64,000 nucleotides of DNA from Brevibacterium sanguinis (GTDB taxonomy: Bacteria; Actinomycetota; Actinomycetes; Actinomycetales; Brevibacteriaceae), in NCBI RefSeq assembly GCF_003315415.1, contig NZ_QNSB01000004.1, forward strand, positions 124,001 to 188,000, given 5' to 3'. The translations under genes and the position numbers were made by a program. Below are positions 45,801 through 54,923 of this stretch, one piece after another. Position 1 is the stretch's first letter. Each line of letters starts with the position of its first letter. The notes under the pieces were generated by a model. That model searched no databases, had not been told where the DNA came from, and saw only the letters and a program-made list of their open reading frames with translations.

Positions 45801-47730
45801 CGCCGGCCGGTGCTCCCCGCCTACGCGGGGATGATCCACGTTGCATTTCCGCTTCCGCGACCGTGAGGGTGTGCTCCCCGCCTACGCGGGGATGATCCCT
45901 CTGGCATCCACTTATCGAAGAACCGTTGCTCGTGCTCCCCGCCTACGCGGGGATGATCCTGTTCAATCACATATTGATAATTGAATGTTCAAGTGCTCCC
46001 CGCCTACGCGGGAATGATCCCAGGTAGCCGAGAGGGTGAGTCGCGGTCGCCTTGTGCTCCCCGCCTACGCGGGGATGATCCGGCGGTCGGGTTCTTCTCG
46101 CTCGAGATGGACGAGTGCTCCCCGCCTACTCGGGGATGATCCCGTCACGGGCATCACCCAGCAGGCGCGCATCACGGTGCTCCCCGCCTACGCGGGGATG
46201 ATCCGTTCGTCCGCACCGTCTGGTCGGCGAGGTCCGTGTGCTCCCCGCCTACGCGGGGATGATCCCTGACTGCATCGTCGAGAAGCGCTCGCAGATCGGT
46301 GCTCCCCGCCTACGCGGGGATGATCCGCACTCCGCTGGCTCGACGAGCACCCAGACAAGGTGCTCCCCGCCTACGCGGGGATGATCCGATCTCGAGGTGG
46401 GACTTGGGCACCTGATGGGGGTGCTCCCCGCCTACGCGGGGATGATCCGCGTGCTGAGATCACCGACGCGAAGGAGCGGAAGTGCTCCCCGCCTACGCGG
46501 GGATGATCCGTCGATGAGCTGGCGGGCCGCGATCCGCTCCACCGTGCTCCCCGCCTGCGCGGGGATGATCCCGTCTGCCACGGCCCGTCCGTCGCTGCGG
46601 CGTGGTGCTCCCCGCCTGCGCGGGGATGATCCGGACGGCGAGGAGTGGATCGACGGCACCGCCACGTGCTCCCCGCCTGCGCGGGGATGATCCCAAGCAG
46701 AAGTCGTGGATCTCAGTGCGCAGATGGTGCTCCCCGCCTGCGCGGGGATGATCCCTCGGTGGCCCCGTTCTTCCGCACCACCTGCTTGTGCTCCCCGCCT
46801 GCGCGGGGATGATCCCTCGCCAGCCGTCGCCCAGATGGGTATGTTGTCGTGCTCCCCGCCTGCGCGGGGATGATCCCTCACTGAGAAGCGCCGCAACGGT
46901 GAGATCAAGGTGCTCCCCGCCTGCGCGGGGATGATCCGTGTACCACGATCACCGATAGTTTGAACCTGTGGTGCTCCCCGCCTGCGCGGGGATGATCCGT
47001 GTACCACGATCACCGATAGTTTGAACCTGTGGTGCTCCCCGCCTGCGCGGGGATGATCCGCAGATGCACACCGAGGCGAAAGTCGCATATCGGTGCTCCC
47101 CGCCTGCGCGGGGATGATCCGTGGATCGACATTCCCAGCGAGCAACGCGATCGGTGCTCCCCGCCTGCGCGGGGATGATCCGACCGTCATCAATGGGATG
47201 AAACGGGCCGCGCGGTGCTCCCCGCCTGCGTGGGGATGATCCCATGCGGTCGCCGGTGATGTTGACGTGGATGGGGTGCTCCCCGCCTGCGCGGGGATGA
47301 TCCCTCACCGCCCCCCGCCGAGCCGCAGCCTACGACGTGCTCCCCGCCTGCGCGGGGATGATCCCACGATCCCCTGTGGTCCAACGGAAAGACGCTCGTG
47401 CTCCCCGCCTGCGCGGGGATGATCCGCCCAGACCATGCACGTCTGCCCGCTGCAGTTCGTGCTCCCCGCCTGCGCGGGGATGATCCCGGGCGCGGGTCGT
47501 ACCAGAAAGGGTTTGGTGGGTGCTCCCCGCCTGCGCGGGGATGATCCCACGGTTGTAGCTACGATCACGTCGATCGGGGAGTGCTCCCCGCCTGCGCGGG
47601 GATGATCCCAGACGGCCACGCCGGCGCTCTTGGGGTACTCGGTGCTCCCCGCCTGCGCGGGGATGATCCGAAGTGATACTTCCCCGTCTTGACGATGTTG
47701 CTGTGCTCCCCGCCTGCCCGGGGATGACGC
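39831..47730 (+). CRISPR. Type I-E CRISPR array, 130 repeats and 129 spacers
   Basis: The 28-bp repeat begins GTGCTCCCCGC, has a four-base loop CTAC and ends GCGGGGATGATCC; spacers are 33 nt, three are 34 (in units 57, 103 and 110). Repeat n starts at 39831 + 61(n-1), shifted by the three extra bases, and the last starts at 47703, giving 130 repeats. From repeat 111 (46544) to the end the loop is CTGC. Single-base variants occur in repeats 85, 102, 104 and near 47215; the last repeat is degenerate (CCTGCCCGGGG, ending GATGACGC). The stem and ATGATCC handle show transcription to the right. Confidence 0.98.
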
Positions 47731-47732
47731 AA

Positions 47733-47762
47733 CCGTCCTCCCCGCACCAGCGGGGAGGACGG
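47733..47762. terminator. Hairpin closing the CRISPR array
   Basis: CCGTCCTCCCCGC pairs perfectly with GCGGGGAGGACGG (13 bp, loop ACCA), two bases after the last repeat. It separates the array from a convergent permease gene and may terminate both transcripts. It resembles the CRISPR repeat. Confidence 0.7.
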
Positions 47763-47804
47763 AATGACCTGGTCGCCGAGCTGATTTTCAGACGGGCAGT
47801 CGCC

Positions 47805-49298
47805 TCACCGCGCATCCACCTCGGCGGGGCGATGAAGGCGGCTGTGCCTCTTCGAGTATCCGAAGTAGACGATGAAACCGAGCAGCAGCCAGACGAGGAA
47901 GCGGATCCAGGTGTCGAGGTTGAGATTGAGCATGAGGTAGAAGCAGATCACCGCCGAGCCGATCGGCAGCACCGGCACGAACGGCACCTTGAAGGGGCGC
48001 GGCAGGTCGGGGCGGGTCTTGCGGAGCACGATGACCCCGATCGAGACGAGGACGAATGCTGACAGCGTGCCGATGTTGACGAGCTCGGCCAGAGTCGACA
48101 GCGGCACGAACGTCGCGATCACCGCGATGATGATTCCGGTGATGATCGTGAATCGGTAGGGAGTGCCGAACCTCGGGTTCGTCTTCGCCAGCCAGGTCGG
48201 AAGGAGTCCGTCGCGCGCCATGGAGAACCCGACGCGCGTCTGGCCCATGAACAGGATCATGCAGACGACGATGAGCCCGATGCAGGCGCCGATCGCGATG
48301 AGATCCGCCATCACAGGCATTCCGACGCTGACGAACGCGGTCGCCAACGGAGCACCGTCCTCCGGGTCGATCTCCCGGTAGTCCTGCATTCCGGTGATGA
48401 CGAGAGAGACCGCAATGTAAAGTGCGGTGACGATCGCCAGGGAGCCGAAGATGCCGATCGGCAGATTGCGCTGCGGATTCCGCGTCTCCTCAGCGGTGGT
48501 GGCGACGACGTCGAACCCGATGAAGGCGAAGAACACCATGGCCGCCGCAGCGAAGATGCCGCCGACGCCGAAGACACTGGGTTCGAGACCGAAGATTCCT
48601 TGGATGATCGGCAGGTGCATCATCGAGCCCCCGGTGTCGGCCGGCGCCTCGGCGGGAGGAACGAAGGGAACCCAGTTCGCGACCTTGACGAAGAAGAGAC
48701 CCGCGACGATGACGACGAGGACGACGACGACCTTGAGAATGGTCACGACCATGTTGATGCGGCTGGAGAGCTTGATGCCGCTGACGAGCACGATGGTCAG
48801 ACCGAGAACGAGAAGGCCTGCCGGCAGGTTCATCACCCCGTCCTCGGCGGTCGCGATCGCTTCGGGAATCGCCAGCGGAGTCCCCTCGAGGACGACGGCG
48901 AGGTACTGGCTGAACGAGGTCGCCAACGCGGCGGCGCCGACGGTGAACTCGAGGATGAGATCCCACCCGATGATCCACGCCAGCAGCTCGCCCATCGTGG
49001 CGAAGGTGAACGTATAAGCGCTTCCTGCCACAGGAACGGTTGAGGCGAACTCGGCATAGCAGACTGCCGCGAGCGCGCACGCGAGACCTGCGATGAGGAA
49101 CGACAGCGCGATGCCGGGTCCGGCATTGGTCGCCGCCGCGTGCCCCGTGAGCACGAAGATCCCCGCACCGATGCAGACACCGATGCCGAAGACGATGAGG
49201 TCGAAGGCGCCGAGGTTCTTCTTGAGCTGATGCTCGGGATCCTCGGTGTCCCTGATGCTCTGTTCGATTGACTTGGTGCGCTTCCATTCGCCGGCCAT
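47805..49298 (-). CDS. APC-superfamily amino-acid permease (CAT type)
   Basis: This is a 497-residue permease of the cationic amino-acid transporter-like group: [18 protein letters not shown] in segment 1, [17 protein letters not shown], and [25 protein letters not shown]. About 12-13 membrane segments. The start is ATG 49298 ([13 protein letters not shown]) with GAGGAG. It is convergent with the array and separates it from the formaldehyde genes. The substrate is not assignable. Confidence 0.92.
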   Translation of the reverse strand: MAGEWKRTKSIEQSIRDTEDPEHQLKKNLGAFDLIVFGIGVCIGAGIFVLTGHAAATNAGPGIALSFLIAGLACALAAVCYAEFASTVPVAGSAYTFTFATMGELLAWIIGWDLILEFTVGAAALATSFSQYLAVVLEGTPLAIPEAIATAEDGVMNLPAGLLVLGLTIVLVSGIKLSSRINMVVTILKVVVVLVVIVAGLFFVKVANWVPFVPPAEAPADTGGSMMHLPIIQGIFGLEPSVFGVGGIFAAAAMVFFAFIGFDVVATTAEETRNPQRNLPIGIFGSLAIVTALYIAVSLVITGMQDYREIDPEDGAPLATAFVSVGMPVMADLIAIGACIGLIVVCMILFMGQTRVGFSMARDGLLPTWLAKTNPRFGTPYRFTIITGIIIAVIATFVPLSTLAELVNIGTLSAFVLVSIGVIVLRKTRPDLPRPFKVPFVPVLPIGSAVICFYLMLNLNLDTWIRFLVWLLLGFIVYFGYSKRHSRLHRPAEVDAR

Positions 49299-49564
49299 GG
49301 CGTCTCCTCGATATCGCAGTGTACGGGTCAACCTCCATTGCGGTGGGTCTACGGTACAACGGAGTCGACTGCACATTCAGCGACGTATCCGAATTGAAAC
49401 CGAAACGATCGCCTCTCGCCACCCGTCCAATCCACATGTTCTCCTGTTCGACTCACGTTCCGGACGTCCGCTGGTCCCTCCGTGCTCACGTGGTTAGGGT
49501 GGGGCTTGTCATCAACGTATCAGGGCGCAACGGCCGCGGTCAGCGCTTCAAGCAAGGAGACACA

Positions 49565-50656
49565 ATGCCACAGACTGTCAAAGGCGTCATCTCCAGGAGC
49601 AAGGGTGCTCCGGTGGAACTCACGAACATCGTCATCCCCGACCCGGGCCCGGGCGAGGTCATCGTCGATGTCAAGTCGTGCGGGGTCTGCCACACGGACT
49701 TCCACTACCGCGAGGGTGGGATCAGCGACGACTATCCGTTCCTGCTCGGCCATGAGTCGGCCGGTGTCGTCTCGGAGATCGGCGAGGGCGTGACCAATGT
49801 CGAGGTCGGCGACTTCGTCATCCTCAACTGGCGAGCCATCTGCGGCGACTGCCGGGCGTGCAAGCGCGGCGAACCGTGGTACTGCTTCGCCACCCACAAC
49901 GCCTCGCAGAAGATGACCCTGGAGGACGGCACCGAACTGACCGCTGCGCTGGGCATCGGCTCGTTCGCTGAGAAGACCCTCGTCGCCGCCGGTCAGTGCA
50001 CCATCGTCGACGAGGCCGATCCCGCCGTCGTCGGCCTGCTCGGCTGCGGCATCATGGCGGGCATCGGCGCCGCGATCAACACCGGCCAGGTCAGTCGCGG
50101 GAAGTCCACCGCCGTCATCGGCTGCGGCGGCGTCGGCTGTGCGGCGATCGCCGGCGCGGCGCTGGCCGGATCGGGAACGATCATCGCCGTCGACATCGAC
50201 GACAAGAAGCTCGAATGGGCGAAGGACCTCGGCGCAACGCACACCATCAACTCCCGTGGTCTCGACGAGGACGGCGTCGTCGCGGCGATCCAGGAGCTCA
50301 CCGGCGGGTTCGGCGCCGACGTCGTCATCGACGCTGTCGGTCGCCCCGAGACGTGGCGCCAGGCCTTCTACGGCCGCGATCTCGCCGGCACCGTCGTGCT
50401 CGTCGGAGTGCCGACCCCGGAGATGGAGCTCAGCGTCCCACTGCTCGACGTGTTCGGCCGCGGCGGCAGCCTCAAGTCCTCCTGGTACGGCGACTGCCTG
50501 CCGGCCCGGGACTTCCCGATGCTCGTCGACCTCTACACGCAGGGTCGCCTGCCGCTCGAGAAGTTCGTCTCCGAGAGGATCGGAATCGGCGATGTCGAGG
50601 AGGCCTTCGACAAGATGGGCCGCGGTGAGGTTCTGCGTTCGGTGGTGATGTTCTGA
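49565..50656 (+). CDS. mscR: S-(hydroxymethyl)mycothiol dehydrogenase
   Basis: This is a zinc- and NAD-dependent alcohol dehydrogenase of the mycothiol-dependent formaldehyde dehydrogenase group; it oxidises the formaldehyde-mycothiol adduct. Catalytic zinc ligands are Cys in SCGVCHTDF and His in GHESAG; the structural cysteines are in [15 protein letters not shown]. The cofactor loop is [13 protein letters not shown]. The 363-residue length, [12 protein letters not shown] and the downstream MBL gene match the Mycobacterium mscR arrangement. Start ATG 49565 follows AAGGAG. Confidence 0.93.
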   Translation: MPQTVKGVISRSKGAPVELTNIVIPDPGPGEVIVDVKSCGVCHTDFHYREGGISDDYPFLLGHESAGVVSEIGEGVTNVEVGDFVILNWRAICGDCRACKRGEPWYCFATHNASQKMTLEDGTELTAALGIGSFAEKTLVAAGQCTIVDEADPAVVGLLGCGIMAGIGAAINTGQVSRGKSTAVIGCGGVGCAAIAGAALAGSGTIIAVDIDDKKLEWAKDLGATHTINSRGLDEDGVVAAIQELTGGFGADVVIDAVGRPETWRQAFYGRDLAGTVVLVGVPTPEMELSVPLLDVFGRGGSLKSSWYGDCLPARDFPMLVDLYTQGRLPLEKFVSERIGIGDVEEAFDKMGRGEVLRSVVMF

Positions 50657-51330
50657 TGGCTGCGGCAATCGAGCACCTGGTCACCAAGGGAACGTTCTCG
50701 CTCGACGGTGGAACCTGGGACGTCGACAACAACGTGTGGATCGTCGGCAACGACTCCGAGGTCATCGTCATCGACCCGGCCCATGACCCCGAGGCGATCG
50801 CCGAGGCGGTCAACGGCCGTGAGGTCAAGGCGATCCTCCTCACGCACGGGCACGACGATCACGTCGCCGCGGTTCGCGATTTCGCACACCGCGTCGGCAA
50901 CCCTCCCGTCCACCTCAACCCCGAGGACCGTGTCCTCTGGGACATGACCTACGAGGACTATCAGCCGGACAGGGAGATCACCGACGGCGACACGTTCAGC
51001 ATCGACAGTGTCCGGCTGAAGGCGCTGCACACCCCCGGGCACTCCCCCGGTTCGACGTGCTTCTTCATCGAGACGGGACTTCCGGTTCCCGACTCCGCCG
51101 GAGCCGGTGCGGCCGTCGGCCCGGTCCTGTTCTCGGGAGACACCCTGTTCAACGGCGGTCCCGGCGCGACCGGCCGGTCGTACTCGAGCTTCGAGACGAT
51201 CATCGAGTCGATCCGCGACACGCTGTTCACTCTGCCCGAGGCGACGATCGTCCTCACCGGCCACGGTGATGCGACGTCGATCGGTGCCGAGAAGCCGAAC
51301 CTCGACGAGTGGGTGAAGCGGGGGCACTGA
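50656..51330 (+). CDS. Metallo-beta-lactamase-fold hydrolase paired with mscR
   Basis: This is a 224-residue MBL-fold protein. The zinc motif is LLTHGHDDHVAAV, with the further ligands in HTPGHSPGS, FSGDTLFNGG and LTGHGD. It has the same relation to mscR as the MBL gene next to the mycobacterial homologue, and probably hydrolyses the mycothiol thioester formed by MscR or a similar conjugate. Its ATG overlaps the mscR stop in TGATG. Confidence 0.92.
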   Translation: MAAAIEHLVTKGTFSLDGGTWDVDNNVWIVGNDSEVIVIDPAHDPEAIAEAVNGREVKAILLTHGHDDHVAAVRDFAHRVGNPPVHLNPEDRVLWDMTYEDYQPDREITDGDTFSIDSVRLKALHTPGHSPGSTCFFIETGLPVPDSAGAGAAVGPVLFSGDTLFNGGPGATGRSYSSFETIIESIRDTLFTLPEATIVLTGHGDATSIGAEKPNLDEWVKRGH

Positions 51331-51383
51331 GAAGTGAGATGAGGCCTCGGACCTCACTCCCGGCATACGCCGAGTTCAAGTAA

Positions 51384-51424
51384 AGGGCTGCTGAGACCGC
51401 AGAACATGCGGGCTCAGCAGCCCT
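51384..51424 (+). terminator. Terminator of the mscR operon
   Basis: AGGGCTGCTGAG pairs with CTCAGCAGCCCT (12 bp), with an inner CCGC-N7-GCGG hairpin. There is no U-tract. The 387-bp gap 51331-51717 also holds a repeat-like hairpin, a possible 33-codon ORF and the cas promoter. Confidence 0.75.
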
Positions 51425-51603
51425 CACCTCACCCTACAAAGGTAGGGAAGACACCCAAACATCCACTGCTTCGCAATCGAAATCCGGGTCACCCCGAGCG
51501 CATCGGGAAAGGACACTCGTGAAACCGACTGCCACCGTGTCCGTGCCGCAGTCTGATGTTTCTCTCAATCGAGGGTATCGTCGACTTCCAACAACATCCG
51601 CCG

Positions 51604-51631
51604 TTGACTTCTCTGGATAATCGGCTAGATT
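51604..51631 (+). promoter_or_regulatory. Candidate promoter of the cas operon
   Basis: TTGACT (51604-51609), 16 bp, then TAGATT (51626-51631). It is the best housekeeping-type promoter in the AT-richer gap before cas3 and would start transcription near 51638, about 80 nt before the chosen cas3 ATG. Confidence 0.6.
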
Positions 51632-51717
51632 GATTTCACGCACTACGAATGTGTGCTACGCAATCTAAATCGTTGAGTCTTCCGTGCCCTCACCCGGACT
51701 GGAGACCAGAAGGGTCA

Positions 51718-54700
51718 ATGATGACCGACACGAAGTCTCTGGCCGACCTCCTCTGGGCCAAGACGCTCCGGGATCGCGATACCCAGGAACTCATCGGCTG
51801 GTTGCCCCTTCTCGTGCACCTCCGGGACACCGCAGAGGTCGCGACCCGGCTTTATCACCACCGCAAGTCCCGGCAACAGCTCTCGGTCATCGAGTCGATG
51901 ATTCCCGCTGAGATTGTTCCCGACGCTCTGATCCGGTTTCTTGCCTCTCTGCACGATGTCGGCAAGGCCGGCCCCAACTTCCAGGCGCAGGATTCCGAGC
52001 GGGCCGCCCGACTCCATGAGTCCTCCCATCGGCCCGACAGCGAGGCCCCGGTGCTCAACGTCCGCCAGTGTCAGGAGATCGGCAGCCAGGCTGAATTCCC
52101 GCACTCCCTGGCTTCGGAAGTCATCGTGGGACGAGTGCTCGCTTCGGAATTCGGTATGGTCCACCAACCGAAGTCGTCAATAGCATCCAAGTTCGGACCG
52201 TCGACTTCGTCACCGGTCCCGCTTCCTGTCGTCCATCAGCTGGCCAGCGTCCTCGGCGCCCATCATGGAATGACCGCGTATGGCGCGATGGCCAAACGTC
52301 GCATCTGCGCTCCTCGTTGGCCTCTGGAACTCGGGATGCGGGAATCGGCCTGGCCTGCGGTCCAGAGGGACATCGCCTCGCGACTCATCGCCGAGTCCGG
52401 CGTGGACTTCTCCTCCGACTTGTGGAAAGACCCAGGGCTGCACTTCGACCGAGGAGTGCTCTCGCTTCTGTCCAGCCTCGTCATCGAGGCGGACTGGATC
52501 GCATCGAATCACGACCTCTTCCCGCTCATCGCCCCCGACGAGGACATCCGCCACTGCAGGCCGTCATCCGAACGCGCCGAGGCTGCCTGGAACGCCCTCG
52601 GGCTGCCTGGCCTCTGGACACCATGCCCCACACCTGACATCGCAGCGGCACTGGGGTCGCGGTTCGCTCTCCCCGAAGCCGCGCGACCCCGTCCCGGACA
52701 GGCTGCGGCCCATGCTGCGACGACCGGACTCGTCGAGCCGGCCATCGTCCTTCTCGAGGATGAGACCGGCCGGGGCAAGACCGAAGCGGGGCTGTTGGCC
52801 GCTGAGAACCTGGCCCATGCGACCGGAGCCTCCGGAGTTCTCTTCTGCCTTCCGACTCAAGCGACGACCAACGGCATGTTCCCACGGTACCTGAGCTGGA
52901 TCGAAAGGCTGGACAGCGAGGGGCCCGATGACGACGTGACGACCGCCTTGGCGCACGGCAAGGCGAATCTCAACGAGGACCGCCGAAAGCTTCGCCGGCT
53001 GGATCGACCGGGACAGCCTCAGCGGCTGCGCATCTCCGATCAAGGAGGTGGTGACCTCACCGGAGTCGAACTCGGCAATGGGCTCCCCCCGGACTCACAG
53101 GTCCACGACGAATACCGTTCTCGTCGACATGGCTCTGCCCCGACCCGCCTCAGGCCGGGCAACCACACCTGGCTGAGCGGCAGGAAGAAGAGGCTGCAGG
53201 CCGACTTCGTCATCGGCACCGTCGACCAATTGCTCATGGCCGGCCTTCGAGCCCGGCATCTCATGCTCAGACACAGCGGCCTCGCGGACAAAGTCATCGT
53301 CATCGATGAAGTTCACGCATCGGATTCGACTATGCGTGTGTTCCTCCGCAAGGCGCTCGTCTGGTTGGGGCGATGGGGTGTTCCGGTCGTGGTCCTCACA
53401 GCGACGCTGCCGCCCGAACAGAAGCACCACCTCATCGAGGCCTACCGACGTGGTCTCGACCTGCGCGCCTCCTCGGGGACCGACCACCAGCACCTCACTC
53501 GGCCGGCCGACTCCCGGGAACCGGATGCAGCGGATGCACCGGATCCCCCGGAAACCGAGGCCGTCTACCCTGCGCTGACGGTCGCCACAGCCGGATCGAC
53601 GACCGTCATCCCCATCGAGGCAGGCGATTCGAAGTCAGTCACGCTCGACGAACTCGACGACGATGACACGGCACTCATCGACGCGATCACCAGGTACGGT
53701 TCGGAAGGCGGGTGCATCGCCGTCATCCGCAATTCGGTGCGCCGAGTCCAGGCGACCGCCGAGGCGCTGCGAAACGCGTTCGGATTCGACGCGGTCACTG
53801 TGGCCCATGCGCGATTCACGGCATCGGACCGCGCAGAGCGGGACCGCTCACTGCTCGAGGCATTCGGGAAGGACAGCTCCAAGCGGCCGGACTTCTCCAT
53901 CGTGGTGGCGACATCGGTCATCGAGCAGAGCCTGGACATCGACTTCGATCTCATGTTCACGGATCTCTGCCCCGTCGACCTCCTCATCCAGCGGATCGGC
54001 CGCGTGCACCGACACTCGGGGAGGGCGCGACCGGGTCCCGTGACGCAGGCCCGCTGCATCATCACCCGCCCCGGCGGGGACGGAGACGAGGGACCGAACT
54101 TTCCCTCCGATTCGGAGCACATCTACGGCCGGCATGTCCTGCTGCGGACCGCAGCCGCCCTCCGAGTCATCTGCCGCGCCGGCACTCTCACGTCACCCGA
54201 CGACATCGCATCGCTCGTGCACACGGTCTACAGCGGCCAGAGACTCGGTCCGGATGAGTGGTGGCCCGCGATGGACGCCGCCAAGAAAGCGGCTCGGCTG
54301 AAGGAAGCCACTGCGCAGGATCTGGCCGAACGGTGGGCCACCGAGCCCGACCGACCGCTTCAGGGGCTCGATGACTGGCTCAATCTCAACGACGGCGATC
54401 CCGAGGACTCCGACCCCTACGAACGGGAACGCGGCAGCGTGCGCGACGGCTCCGAATCGATCGAAGTCCTGCTGGTCCTCAGCGACGGAACAGGGTGGCG
54501 AACGCTCGACTGGCTCCCTCGCATGGGCGGCGTGGACATACCGACGACGGCTGAGGTCCCCTGGCACGTCGCCGAGGCGGTCGCCAACTCCTCGATCCGC
54601 CTCCCCTTCGCCATGTGCCGCGGTTTCGATGGGGACAAGGTGATCGAGGAACTCGAGAAGTTCGGGGTAGCAGCCTGGCAGAGATCTCCCCTGCTGCGCG

Positions 54701-54882
54701 GGCAGCTGGTGCTCCCGATGACTGCCGAGTCGGACGTCGCCGAAAGCTCCCGCCATCACGGGGAAGACGCCCCACGATTCTCTGCTCGAGTCGGAGACTG
54801 GCACGTGGTCTACGACCGCGCCATGGGGCTCGTCGCCGAGAGACGCAAGGACTCCGCACACACAGAAGAGATTCGCGACTGA
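51718..54882 (+). CDS. cas3: CRISPR-associated helicase-nuclease Cas3 (type I-E)
   Basis: This is a 1054-residue effector nuclease recruited by Cascade to unwind and degrade target DNA. The N-terminal HD domain has H34, H79-D80 (LASLHDVGK) and HHG further on (LGAHHGMTAYG). The superfamily-2 helicase has Walker A EDETGRGKTEAG, DEVH in VIVIDEVHASDST, SAT-like motif III TATLPPEQK and motif VI QRIGRVHRH. The start is ATG 51718, with AGAAGG ahead; an in-frame ATG at 51649 would add 23 unsupported residues. It is the first gene of the eight-gene operon. Confidence 0.95.
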   Translation: MMTDTKSLADLLWAKTLRDRDTQELIGWLPLLVHLRDTAEVATRLYHHRKSRQQLSVIESMIPAEIVPDALIRFLASLHDVGKAGPNFQAQDSERAARLHESSHRPDSEAPVLNVRQCQEIGSQAEFPHSLASEVIVGRVLASEFGMVHQPKSSIASKFGPSTSSPVPLPVVHQLASVLGAHHGMTAYGAMAKRRICAPRWPLELGMRESAWPAVQRDIASRLIAESGVDFSSDLWKDPGLHFDRGVLSLLSSLVIEADWIASNHDLFPLIAPDEDIRHCRPSSERAEAAWNALGLPGLWTPCPTPDIAAALGSRFALPEAARPRPGQAAAHAATTGLVEPAIVLLEDETGRGKTEAGLLAAENLAHATGASGVLFCLPTQATTNGMFPRYLSWIERLDSEGPDDDVTTALAHGKANLNEDRRKLRRLDRPGQPQRLRISDQGGGDLTGVELGNGLPPDSQVHDEYRSRRHGSAPTRLRPGNHTWLSGRKKRLQADFVIGTVDQLLMAGLRARHLMLRHSGLADKVIVIDEVHASDSTMRVFLRKALVWLGRWGVPVVVLTATLPPEQKHHLIEAYRRGLDLRASSGTDHQHLTRPADSREPDAADAPDPPETEAVYPALTVATAGSTTVIPIEAGDSKSVTLDELDDDDTALIDAITRYGSEGGCIAVIRNSVRRVQATAEALRNAFGFDAVTVAHARFTASDRAERDRSLLEAFGKDSSKRPDFSIVVATSVIEQSLDIDFDLMFTDLCPVDLLIQRIGRVHRHSGRARPGPVTQARCIITRPGGDGDEGPNFPSDSEHIYGRHVLLRTAAALRVICRAGTLTSPDDIASLVHTVYSGQRLGPDEWWPAMDAAKKAARLKEATAQDLAERWATEPDRPLQGLDDWLNLNDGDPEDSDPYERERGSVRDGSESIEVLLVLSDGTGWRTLDWLPRMGGVDIPTTAEVPWHVAEAVANSSIRLPFAMCRGFDGDKVIEELEKFGVAAWQRSPLLRGQLVLPMTAESDVAESSRHHGEDAPRFSARVGDWHVVYDRAMGLVAERRKDSAHTEEIRD

Positions 54883-54923
54883 CTGCTTCCCATTCCCCTC
54901 CGCTCCACACACGAAAGGAATCG

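Noticed and set aside
43240-47819. Open frames within the CRISPR array on both strands
   Set aside because: They read the repeat as VLPAYAGMIR or SSPRRRGAP every 20 residues and cross spacers; they are products of the 61-bp period, not genes.
51649-51717. Upstream ATG for cas3
   Set aside because: The added 23 residues lack homology and have no ribosome-binding site, whereas ATG 51718 has AGAAGG.
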